A stretch of DNA of 64,000 bases from Ophiura sarsii. Taxonomy: Eukaryota; Echinodermata; Ophiuroidea; Amphilepidida; Ophiuridae. Under the pieces are notes generated by a model, which was not told the origin of the DNA, did no database searches, and saw only the letters and a program-made list of their open reading frames with translations. Below are positions 48,342 to 58,949 of the stretch, piece after piece (the stretch's first letter is position 1; every line of letters begins with the position of its first letter). The position numbers and the translations under genes are program-made. The DNA lies in contig CM069449.1 in assembly GCA_035610835.1 (NCBI GenBank), positions 59,386,183 to 59,450,182 of the forward strand, given 5' to 3'.

Positions 48342-48556
48342 TTAACCCCCTGAGAACTACCGGCCGATTGGTTAAATAGATGGATACATCATTTATTGCA
48401 CCAATGAGAGACATTGTTAGAATAATTGTATCCCTGATAAAAATGGGAGTGAAACATTTTACAAGCTGCATTTGAATTGGCTATTCATATGAGTACATCT
48501 TGTAATAAACCAATCAGAACCACTGTAAGATAGACAGGTAGACCCCAGAGGGTTAA
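48342..48556. mobile_element. piggyBac-like MITE, copy 2 (TTAA target)
   Basis: TTAACCCCCTGAGAACTA ... CCCCAGAGGGTTAA, 215 bases, closely similar to copy 1. The paralogous place at 55538 reads ATAATTTTAATGGGAATAA with one TTAA, an empty site. Confidence 0.9.
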
Positions 48557-49924
48557 TGGGAATAAATTCCTTCTATGCTCACGTACGAAGTAACCATACT
48601 GGCAGTGTCTAGTTTGCTGACCCGTTGTTCTATGAAATTAGCTTAAAACTGTCAAGAAGTATAACGTTTATCCCGTTTCATGACGTCACGGTTTATTAAA
48701 CATGGCATTACCACAATGGTTAACATAATAAAGTAGGCAACCGTTTTGTGACGACTCACTGTACATACGTGTTTACAAATAAAATTAAAAAAATTGTTGA
48801 ATGTAGTTCATTTGCCTTAATTGTTGTTTATTGAATCGTTTACATCACATAAACTCGGTCTTTGGCATTCATCAGATTTATAAATTTATTACCATTATTT
48901 TAATACAAATGTTGACATATTATGTCCGGGACATAAGTTTACTCACGTTTTCTCTGATCTGTGCTTCTCTACTAAGCCGTGAAATCTTCCTAACCAATTA
49001 TAACTATAGTGGTTGCGATACTTGTGAAGTTGTGATTGTGATGACTTTTGATGATAAGGTAGTTTGATCTATAAAGACAATCAAATCAAATATTTAGTGA
49101 AGAACAATATAAAACATTTCAAAGGATAAAATGTAGATATAACATTCACTTGGAAAATCGAAAGAGCTTCATTTTCATACTATTGGCTTGCAAATGATTT
49201 CACTTATATCAGCTATTATACCTATTGTAGCTATCGTATGTCAATAGCCAAAAGTAAGACGACGAAGACGTTTTAGTTTTCCTAGTCTTTGACGGTTTTA
49301 TACAAAATAAAACAACACTAAAGAGGACATGCTATGTATTAGAAAGATTAGATGCCATACTTGTTCAGGTCAAACTACAAGACCGGGTGATTAGACTTAA
49401 TAATTTGTAACCAATTGTGTCGATTTTCTTATATAAAATTCCAATCCTCATGATATTATTCATTGAGTTTTCGACCAAATTGTCATTGATATTTTAGTAT
49501 TTCATATCTCTCAAATTTTTATCGAATTGAGTACAGAAAAAGATAAATTTGTAGTATTTCATATGTCTGAATTGAACTTGTACGATTATGTCTTTTCTCG
49601 CTATATTGACATGATAAGTGAATTTATACTACCGTCATATAATTAGACGGGAATGGGGTGTGTGTGTGAGTGTGGCAATGACCATGTGTAAAATAGTACA
49701 GTCCCGTGATATATAATAGTAAACTGTGTACGGCAATAACCCCCAGACAGTGCTAAACTGGGTCCTAACGTCCCTCTATATCTATCAAATTGGTGGACCA
49801 TAAAACACCCTAGCAAGTGCAGTGTGTAAATTGTGAGGACAGGAGTGATTCAGTCTACAATCGGATCGTCAATACTACGTTAAACAAGGTGAACCTACAT
49901 GTAAACACTGTTAGGTCGCATCAT
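48557..49924. other. No gene seen upstream of unit 9
   Basis: AT-rich sequence collinear with about 55540-57900. AATAAA at 48778 in TTTACAAATAAAATT could be a polyadenylation signal for unit 8, and the paralogous site near 55756 keeps it. Confidence 0.4.
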
Positions 49925-50005
49925 ATCGCACAACACAATGGAACAATCGCCGCATCTGGAACGTTCTAGACGCTACCGCGGAGCAATACGGGTTCTGAAC
50001 ATGAG
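49925..50005 (+). other. Candidate 5' leader exon of unit 9
   Basis: The sequence ends GTTCTGAACATGAG|GTAAGT, a good donor 289 bases before the unit 9 ATG. The collinear place in front of unit 10 (ending at 57985) keeps the donor, but the short frame starting at 49938 is not preserved there, so a non-coding leader is more likely than a coding exon. An acceptor before the ATG is not certain (CGTTAG near 50257 is possible). Confidence 0.35.
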
Positions 50006-50293
50006 GTAAGTACAACTAAATATTATAATGACACGTATAGATGGGATAGATGGGATTTTCCCAAACTAGTTTTACGCATATTTATAGAATAATGTTTTCC
50101 TTATTTGGGTTTGACTGTGTGTATTAATTAGACCGATTTACTTAAATTCCAAATACGCGAAGTAAAAGATATTCATTTTTTTGACACAATATCCTCGGTT
50201 TTATAACATACTTGTGTGGTTCTAAAGAGACAAGTTCCATAATATAAAATCGTTAGCGCAGAGCTGTATTACGTATCTAAACAATCCCTCATC

Positions 50294-50863
50294 ATGTCCG
50301 GAGAACCTTTTGAAATAATTCTTCGTGATGCAAAGCCAACTTCAAACAATGCTTCATATGAGCCGGCCGAATCAGGTACTAATGGTCAACATTTTCAAGA
50401 AATCATATCGTTAGGTCGACTGTGGTATGATTTATAAAAGTAAAAAGGTTAATTATCGATGAAATAAATCAGAGAGGATTAACATTAATTGATAAGTATA
50501 CGGGACCTATTAGTAATTCTGCTCGTTTAATTTGGTATTTCAGATCCAGTTATAGAGAAGGGGCTGCCATCGACTCAACCGATAAGTCGCGGAAACGGTG
50601 GCGGGAATTATGGCGGTGGACCAAGCTACGTTACAATTCCGGTAGATTTTCGCGTGAGACCCAGGCGTCCTATACATCTAGAATGGTTCAAAGATGGCAA
50701 CTTGATTAAAAGTGATTCATTTACGCCATCGTCTGTTGGGCATCGAACCAGTATCAGGATCCACCGATATGACGGAAGGATACAAGGACGGTACACTTTC
50801 CGTATCACAGATGTGAACACCGGACATAATGCCATGACGCAAGGAGATGTTGTTTTGGCATGA
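50294..50863 (+). CDS. Unit 9: Ig-like domain protein with glycine-rich linker
   Basis: Exon 1 is 50294-50375 (MSGEPFEIILRDAKPTSNNA ... EPAESG, weak donor GTACTA). Exon 2 is 50544-50863 (acceptor TATTTCAG), giving 133 residues. After DPVIEKGLP comes a glycine-rich insert (GNGGGNYGGGPSY) not found in unit 10, then VDFRVRPRRPIHLEWFKDG, SIRIHRYDGRIQGRYTFRIT and a C-terminus QGDVVLA. The core tryptophan is kept and both Ig cysteines are missing. Six bases after the stop is GCAAGT, which aligns with the GT donor behind the unit 10 stop, so a 3' UTR intron with a GC donor is possible and could reach the exon-3 copy at 54368. Its closest paralogue is unit 10. Confidence 0.82.
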
Positions 50864-51039
50864 CGCGGGCAAGTACTTTGTATTATTAATACTAATGTAT
50901 TAGGTGTAATTAACATGTACCCCGAAATGCTAATCTTATATCTACGATGGTCGTCATCATGTCACTGTGGCATAAAAGAGGTTAAAAAACCAATACTAAT
51001 TTAACTCCTTACTTACGGCTAGATTCAAATAGCCAAAGA

Positions 51040-51720
51040 AGTATCCCATATATAAGTTCTATTGTAATGACATATTAGTGATTGGTCATTGGCATGATGT
51101 TAGTGATGTGTCCCATTGTTACAGAGATGATAAATGAGCGAAGTTTGATTGTTCATTTACACATGTCACAATGTGTCATTGGTCATTGACACAACATGAC
51201 AAAGATGCAGTGGCGTAACCAGCTTTTGGAAACTGGGGGGGGGGGGGGGGGGGGGGGGGGGTTGGCACAGGGCACAGACATAGTTGTACCGACGAAAGGC
51301 ATAATGTACCGACAACCTCGTGTGTACCGACGTGTTTTTTTAGGGGAGATGGCACAGGCCCCCCTACCCGGACCCCCACCATGGGTACGCCACTGCAAAG
51401 ATGTGCCAATGGTCTTTGACACATGACACATGTCAATGATGCATTCTCCTTTGGTCGTTCAAAAAAATGTCATGTCAATAATGTGTTACATGGGTATTTG
51501 ACACGATATGTCAGTGATCTGATACATGGGTATTTCATACATGTCATATCATTCATATGTTTCTTCAGTTTTTGACACATGTCAGAGAATGCGTTTCATT
51601 GGTCTTTGATACATATCATATCAGCGATGTGTTTCATTGGTCTTTGACACATGACATGTCAGCAATGTGTTTCGTTGGTCTTTGACATACAACATGTCAG
51701 TAATTCATGAAACATGCTAT
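51040..51720. repeat. GACACATGACATGTCAG minisatellite behind unit 9
   Basis: Degenerate copies of GATGTGTTTCATTGGTCTTT and GACACATGACATGTCA, interrupted by the element at 51208. The same family is greatly expanded behind unit 10. Confidence 0.8.
51208..51395. mobile_element. hAT-type MITE with perfect 8-bp target duplication
   Basis: The ends are CAGTGGCGTAACCAG and GGGTACGCCACTG, with CAAAGATG on both sides (51200-51207 and 51396-51403). There is a G run at 51235-51261. The interior (GTACCGACGAAAGGCAT) matches the element at 37112. Confidence 0.88.
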
Positions 51721-53455
51721 TTTCAGAGGATAGCACAACTGTCTTATACATGATGCGTGTTATCTTCAGTAGATAGCACAACCGTCTTATTCATGATGCA
51801 TGTTATCTTCAGTAGATAGCACAACCGTCTTATTCATGATGCTTGTTATCTTCAGTAGATAGAATCTTCAGTAGATAGCACAACCATCTTATTCATGAAA
51901 CATGCTACTTTTAGAGGATAGCACAATTGTCTTATTCATGAAACATGCTATTTTTAGAGGATAGAACAACCGTCTTATTCATGGTTCATGTTATCTTCAG
52001 TAGATAGCACAACCGTCTTATATACAAAAAACATGCTATTCTCAGAGGATAGCACAACTGTCTTATTCATGAAACATGCTATTTTAAGAGGATAGCACAA
52101 CCGTCTTATTCATGATGCGTGTTATCTTCAGTAGATAGCACAACCGTCTTATTCATGATGCATGTTATCTTCAGTAGATAGCATCTTCAGTAGATTTTTA
52201 GAGGATAGCACAATTGTCTTATTCATGAAACATGCTATTTTTTGAGGATAGCACAGCCTTCTTATTCATGGTTCATGTTATCTTCAGTATATAGCACAAC
52301 CGTCTTATATACATGAAACATGTTATTTTCAGAGGATAGCACAACTGTCTTATTCATGAAACATATGCTATTTTTAGAGGATAGCACAACCGTCTTATTC
52401 ATGATGCGTGTTATCTTCAGTAGATAGCACAACCCTCTTATATACATGAAACATGCGATTTTCAAAGGATAGCACAATTGTCTTATTCATGAAACATGCT
52501 ATTTTTAGAGGATAGCACAACCGTCTTATTCATGATGCGTGTTATCTTCAGTAGATAGCACAACCGTCTTATTCATGAAACATGCTATTTTTAGAGGAAA
52601 GCACAACCGTCTTATTCATGAAACATGCTATTTTTAGAGGAAAGCACAACCGTCTTATTCATGAAACATGCTATTTCAGAGGATAGCACAACCGTCTTAT
52701 TCATGGTGCATGTTATCTTCAGTAGATCGCACAACCGTCTTATATACATGAAACATGCTATTTTCAGAGGATAGCACAACTGTCTTATTCATGAAGCATG
52801 CTATTTTAGAGGATAGCACAGCCGTTTTATTCATGAAACATGCTATTTTTAGAAGATAGCACAACCGTCTTATTCATGATGCGTGTTATCTTCAGTAGAT
52901 AGCACAACCGTCTTATTCATGAAAAATGCTATTTTCAGAGGCTAGCACAACTGTCTTATTCATGAAACATGCTATTTTAGAGGATAGCACAGCCGTCTTA
53001 TTCATTAAACATGCTATTTTTAGGAGATAGCACAACCGTCTTATTCATGATGCGTGTTATCTTCAGTAGATAGCACAACCGTCTTATTCATGATGCTTGT
53101 TATCTTCAGTAGATAGCACAACCATCTTATTCATGAAACATGCTATTTTTAGAGCCGTCTTATATACATGAAACATGCTATTTTCAGAGGATAGCATAAC
53201 TGTCTTATTCATGAAACATGCTATTTTTAGAGCCGTCTTATATACATGAAACATGCTATTTTCAGAGGATAGCATAACTGTCTTATTCATGAAACATGCT
53301 ATTTTTAGAGGATAGCACAACCGTCTTATTCATGATGCGTGTTATCTCCAGTAGATAGCACAACCGTCTTATTCATGATGCGTGTTATCTTCAGTAGATA
53401 GCAAAACCGTCTTATGTTCATGTATATATGACAGGTGTTATCTTTCATATAGGGC
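51700..53455. repeat. Expanded hairpin satellite behind unit 9
   Basis: About 40 copies of a unit of about 43 bases in two interleaved types: TGTTATCT/TCAGT/AGATAGCA and TGCTATTT/TCAGA/GGATAGCA, each followed by CAACCGTCTTATTCATGA. It is the counterpart of the array in intron 2 of unit 8. Confidence 0.92.
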
Positions 53456-53578
53456 ACAACTGACTTGGCACAACTGACTTGGCACAACTGACTTGGCACA
53501 ACTGACTTGGCACAACTGACTTGGCACAACTGATTTGGCACAACTGACTTGGCACAACTGACTTGGCACAACTGATTT
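53456..53578. repeat. 14-bp tandem repeat (GGCACAACTGACTT)
   Basis: Nine direct copies with only T/C changes, directly abutting the hairpin satellite. Confidence 0.93.
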
Positions 53579-53656
53579 GTCATACTTCACACTCTGTGGA
53601 CTTAAAATATTTCTAACCCTAACTTTTACAAAAGGATATAAATCAGTTGAAAACGT

Positions 53657-53727
53657 GGTCCTAGTGGGACTCGAACCATGGACCTCTGCATTCCAAGGCA
53701 TGTCTTTTAACCACTAGAGACTAGCGT
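53657..53727 (-). repeat. tRNA-derived (SINE-like) segment
   Basis: On the minus strand there is an A-box-like TAGTGGTTAAAAG, a D-stem GTCT/AGAC, and B-box GGTTCGAGTCC about 37 bases on. The acceptor and anticodon stems do not pair, so it is a tRNA pseudogene or SINE head, not a working tRNA. Confidence 0.5.
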
Positions 53728-53899
53728 GGGTTGAACTGGCCAGGACAAGCTTTTAGTCCCTCTTAAACATTACGGAATAAAGCAATACTACTATTATGAT
53801 TAATGCATAAATTATTATGAATAGAGCTGCGATAGACATGATCGTGCACCCTGAGTCGACAGTCATATGGGTATTTTCATCACTGCATATTATGATATA

Positions 53900-56800
53900 C
53901 GCAATGCTCTCTTCCTCAGATAACACAAATGTCTTACACAGTTAATACACACTATCTTCAGCAGATAATGACTTTTTCAACGGTAGATAGCACAACAGAT
54001 TGATATACAAATAATTGATTCAAGCATTATACATATGACATGTTTTTTCTTTAGAAGATAACACAACTATATATGTTTATCCATTCATTAGATAGAACAG
54101 TGGCTTGTTATACAAATACATGATGCATCTTCAGAAGATAGACATTAGTCTATTTGGCCATCATGAGACAGTGACGTAACTTAGTATTCTACCAACTGCA
54201 ACACATAACACGCGCGCCTACTCGAGGCGCTGGCGTATACACACGAGCGTTGAAAGACGGGAGATACATTACACATGCGATAAAAAGCTGCGCCTGTTAT
54301 GTTACGTCACTGTTTTTGATTACAATATGTTAACTTTTCTTACCTATTTCATCCTTGCTGTCAACAGATAAAATTCTACTCGAAAACCAGTCTTGGATCT
54401 GAACCCACCTTTGCCACATCAGATGCATAATCTTCATGGATCAAAACACACTTTGTATGTCCACCCCTACCAGTGCCTAAAAAGACTTTGAAAGTTAGCT
54501 TAGATTAGTATAGAGAAACAATATTTCAAGATGGCAGTAGAGATAAAGCTATTTTCATATGTCCTATTTATACATCTGAGTGGACAACTTATCTTCAGTT
54601 TCATCTTTCTTTTATAGTTTGTATTGCTATTGATGTTTAATATTGTAATTGGTGAGAAAACAAAATGTTTGCCTTTTTATGTCGTGGTAGGGACAATATT
54701 CGATTTTTATATTGACGGGGTTTTCATTGAAAAGGGACACTGAATGGGTATTTCTATTCTGTAATACTTGTTCACTTGTTGTTTTGTGATACAATTATTA
54801 CCAACAAATTCATTCATGGCCTTTTTTTTACCAATCAATTTGTTAACGGTTTCGTGAAACTGTTATCCCCTAGCGATTAATCTATGGCATTTGATTCGTT
54901 CATGTTTATTTTAAAACTAAAGAGTATCCATTTCACTCATGCGTTCCTATAACAAAAAGGTTCTGGTTCCCGTAGTATTCGTTGTTCAGATCAATTCAAT
55001 ACGCGACCTTCAAATACAAGTGTTACTGTTCAAAGAATGACCTATACATTTGGCATCTGTGTGTCGGTCACAGATTTAGATCGTGTTGGTATTTTTTTTA
55101 ATTCTGAAGCAGAGTTTAGTTTCCGCAAATATGGCCGACATGAGGGTGGACTCTGGTATCAACAACCGATTTGTTCATGGTCATTAGAATGTTTTCACCA
55201 AATCAATTCGCTACGATGAAACTATTATAACTATCGATTAATATAGTTCAACTACTGATTCGTTCAAGGTTTTTGAAACTATTTACACCAACCGATTCAT
55301 TAATGATCATATGATTTTTTCACCAACACATTTTTTAACGCGATTAATCCATATCATTTTAAACTTTTTTACCAACTGACTTGTTTACAGTTTTATGAAA
55401 CTATTTTAGCAACCAATTCATTCATGTAGATTTAAAACTTTTTTGACCAACTGATTCGCTTTATGAACTTTTTTATCCCCATCGAGCCATAATTCGTACA
55501 CCGTTTTGGGAGCTTTTATTACTGTTTTCATATAATTTTAATGGGAATAAATCCCTTCAATGTGCACTTACGATGTAACCACAGTGACAGTGTCTCGTTT
55601 GCTGGCTATGAAATAAGCTTAAAGCTATCAAGTTAAACTTAAACTGTATAACGTTTATTTCATGACGTCATGGTTTACCAAACATGACATTGCCAAAGTG
55701 GTTAATAAGTAAGAGTAGCCAGCAATTTCTGTGACGACTCACTGTACAGATGTGTTTACAAATAAAGTTGAGATTGTTCAATGTATTTCATTTCGATTTA
55801 TGTTTGTTCATTGTATCTTTTACATCAATAAACTCGGTCTTTAGCATTCATCTCAACTTTCTGATATGATTGTCTAATGTTAATCGGATCACTTAATGAC
55901 CCGTTTGTGTAACCATCCTTTTAATACCATTTTTGATATGTCTGGGACGCAATTTTCTTTTTTCTTTTAACATTTGTAAAATCAGTTGACTTTTTAAATT
56001 AAAAAAAAAAATCATTTCATTCAATGAAATTTGCTTTATTCCGTATTAAAACGGAATAAACAAATTTTACAAATGTTGATTAGGGGAAAAACGCGTCCGG
56101 GACATATGTTTACTCACGTTTTCTCTGATCTGTGCTTCTCTAGTTAAAGCTGTGAACTCTCACTAACCCACCATAACAGATGGTCGCGATACTTGTAAAA
56201 GTTGTGACAACGATGCCCTTCGTTATGATGAGGTGGTTTTAACTATAAAGACAAATTAGACAATCAAATCAAATATATTTAGTGGAGAACAGTATTACAT
56301 AATATAAAAACATTTAAGAGCCTATGTAGCTATAACATTCACTTGGAAAATTGAAACACCTTCATTATGTATAAAACAACTAGTATCACTAGGAAAATTG
56401 AAACGGCTTGCAATGACTTCACTATACCGTAAATGGCTTCAGTGAATCCATTTGAATCAATATCAGCTATTGGATACATATTGAAGCTATGTGATGCCAA
56501 TAGAAGCTGTTTGAAGCCAAAGGTATGATAATGAATATAGACTGTGTCCCCACGTCCCTCTATGTGGTCACCATCTTCATAAATGGCGGCACACCACACC
56601 GAGTACCTTCGCAGGGACTGTGTGTAAATAGTGAAGACGGTAAGGATTCACTCTAGGCCGTTTGAGTTTTCTTAATGATACTAGATGATACTAGAAGTTT
56701 TATACATAATAAATAACACTCAAGAGAATAGGCTGTGTGTGTGTATATGATATACTATTTAACGAGGACTTTAAATTACCAAGCAGAAATTTAGGGCATG

Positions 56801-57984
56801 TATCAAATTAATGGAATGTCTCTTGTTTAGATGGTCGGTGCATTCGGACACACAATTGGGTCCTGATGCTTGAAAAGCAACGGTCCCAATTATACTATCC
56901 CATTCAGTGTGGAGACATCATAATTTGTATTTACATATACATGTAGGCTTACTTAAACTGCAATATCTTCGGCACATATGGTGAAATTAGCATTGAAATT
57001 GAAGCTCTAAGTACGACATAGTGGCCATTTAAAATAAATCGGTTATCATATGTACCACTCTGTAGAAACATTAAGACGAGACTCATGCCTTAAGACATTT
57101 ATTTGCTTTAAGTCAGGGACTTCATTGCCACCGTGTGAAGATAGAACAAACTTTCCATCTTTAATATTTTAACAGAATAATCCGGTATGGTCAAATTAAT
57201 GACACATATTATATTTCATCTTGTTCATCTTCCGCTGTGGTAAATTATATTATCATCATTTTCATAATTCTTCATGTCTTGGAAATACACAGAATGAGGG
57301 CCTATGTCTTCATTTCTAATCTTTCTGAAATCAAGAAAATGCTAGGTTAAATTCAAGCTACAAGACCGGGTGATTAGACTGATTTTCGATCCATTGTGTT
57401 AAATCCATTTCTCAAAATATCCCATTCATCGGGTTTTCGACCAAATTGAGCATTGAAAACAATCAATGTTAGTATTTCATATCGCTTAAATTGATCATGT
57501 TATCCCGTTTTATGTCTTGTTTGAATGGATTCCTGGGGCAATAATCCATCGAAATTTCATTCCAATTGAGTATAGAAAACGATAAATTTGTAGTATTTTA
57601 TATCTGTGAATTTAACTTATACGATTATGTATTTTCTCGTTATATTTTCATGCTAAGTGAATTTATACTATCGTCATATAATTAGACGAGAATGGTGACC
57701 ATGTGTAGCAAACCGTGTACGGCAACAACCCCCGACACTGCTAAACTGGGTCCCAACGTCCCTCTATATCTATAAAATTGGCGGACCATATTAAACACCC
57801 TAGCAAGTGCAGTGTGTAAATTGCGAGGACGGGAATGATTCAGTCTACAATCGTATCGTCAGTACTGCAACAAACAAGGTGAAACTACATGTAAACACTG
57901 TTAGGTTGCCTCATATCGCACAACACCATTCGGGAAGGTTCTAGAGGCCGCCGCGCGCGGATCAATGCGGGTTTCTGAACATGA
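53900..57984. repeat. Segmental duplication of the unit 8 to unit 9 interval
   Basis: This is collinear with about 46900-50005: the small MITE (54169-54312), the orphan exon 3 (54368), the ACCAACYGATTC repeats, the ATGGCCGACA stretch near 55130, the AATAAA region near 55756 and the leader-exon donor (57985). It lacks the TTAA MITE. No gene other than unit 10 follows. Confidence 0.8.
54368..54520 (+). other. Orphan copy of unit 8 exon 3
   Basis: CTTGCTGTCAACAG and the following bases match the unit 8 exon 3 and its flank, but no unit-8-type exons 1 and 2 lie upstream. It arrived with the segmental duplication that starts in intron 2 of unit 8. It could now serve as a 3' UTR exon for unit 9. 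Confidence 0.5.
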
Positions 57985-58280
57985 CGTAAGTACAGTTGAG
58001 ATGTGTATTATAATGACACGTGTATAGATGGGATAGATGGGATTTTCCCAAACTAGTTTTACGCATGTTTATAGAATAATTTTTTCCTTATTTGGGTTTG
58101 ACAGTGTGTATCAACTAGACCGATTTACGTAAATACCAAATACGCGAAGTAGAGGAGATTGTTGCAGAAAGAAATATCTCAACGTATTCGGTTCTATAAC
58201 ACACTTTGTTCGGATGAGACGAAACTAGTGTCACTATATCCAAAACGTTCAGAACAGTGCTATCATACCAATATCTCATC

Positions 58281-58824
58281 ATGTCCGGGGAACCTTTTGA
58301 AATTATTCTGTCAGATACCAAACCATATGGAGCCACTGGATACGAGACGTCCGAATCAGGTATCAACAATATTCCCACGAAATAATGTTATCGGCCGTTA
58401 GGCCATCTTTTAAATATAATGGTGAATTATTAATTTTATATGGCCTATTAAATAAATCGGAAAGGATGGACAATAACTGCTTTCTTTACAGCATCCTTTA
58501 ATTATTGTTTGATTCATTTTTGGTATTTCAGATCCTGTTATTTATACGATTCTACCATCGAGAAGGGTGATACGGTACTACGAATGTCTTTCCGATATCA
58601 CTATACCAGTTGATTTTGGCGCTAGACATGGCCGTAAAATACATCTAAGCTGGTCCAAAAATGGTTACCTAATTAAAGAAGCCACATCGCGGCAATGGAG
58701 TGGTCGCACTAGTATAAGGATCCACCGATATGACCAAAAGATACAAGGACGATTCACCCTCTGTATCACAGATATGACCACCGGACGGGATGCCGTAACA
58801 CAAGGAGATATTGTTTTGGGATGA
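58281..58824 (+). CDS. Unit 10: single Ig-like domain protein
   Basis: Exon 1 is 58281-58359 (MSGEPFEIILSDTKPYGATG ... YETSESG, weak donor GTATCA). Exon 2 is 58532-58824 (acceptor TATTTCAG), giving 123 residues. The domain reads DPVIYTILPSRRVIRYYE, then SDITIPVDFGARHGRKIHLS, W-S-K-N-G, SIRIHRYDQKIQGRFTLCIT and QGDIVLG. It matches unit 9 but lacks the glycine-rich insert. A GTATGT donor lies five bases after the stop, and an AATAAA lies within 25 bases of the stop, so the transcript may end there or continue into a 3' UTR intron. A leader-exon candidate ends at 57985. Minisatellite follows to the window edge and no further unit is seen. Confidence 0.84.
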
Positions 58825-58949
58825 CGCGGGTATGTAAATAGAAAATAAATATAGTTATAGAATTAATTGTACATTTTCTAACAGGTAGTAAATGTGTTAT
58901 TCCCCAAAATTGAGTTCAACTGTATGGTTATCAATTGTACCTCATATAT

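Noticed and set aside
51700..53455. CRISPR-like array of regular repeats
   Set aside because: The spacers are themselves repeated, the context is eukaryotic and no cas genes are present. It is a satellite.
53657..53727. Functional tRNA gene on the minus strand
   Set aside because: The A- and B-boxes are present, but the acceptor and anticodon stems do not pair.
9916..58824. Membership in the sea-urchin 185/333 (Trf) family
   Set aside because: The layout is similar, but there is no leader peptide and no Gly/His-rich protein; exon 2 encodes an Ig-like domain.
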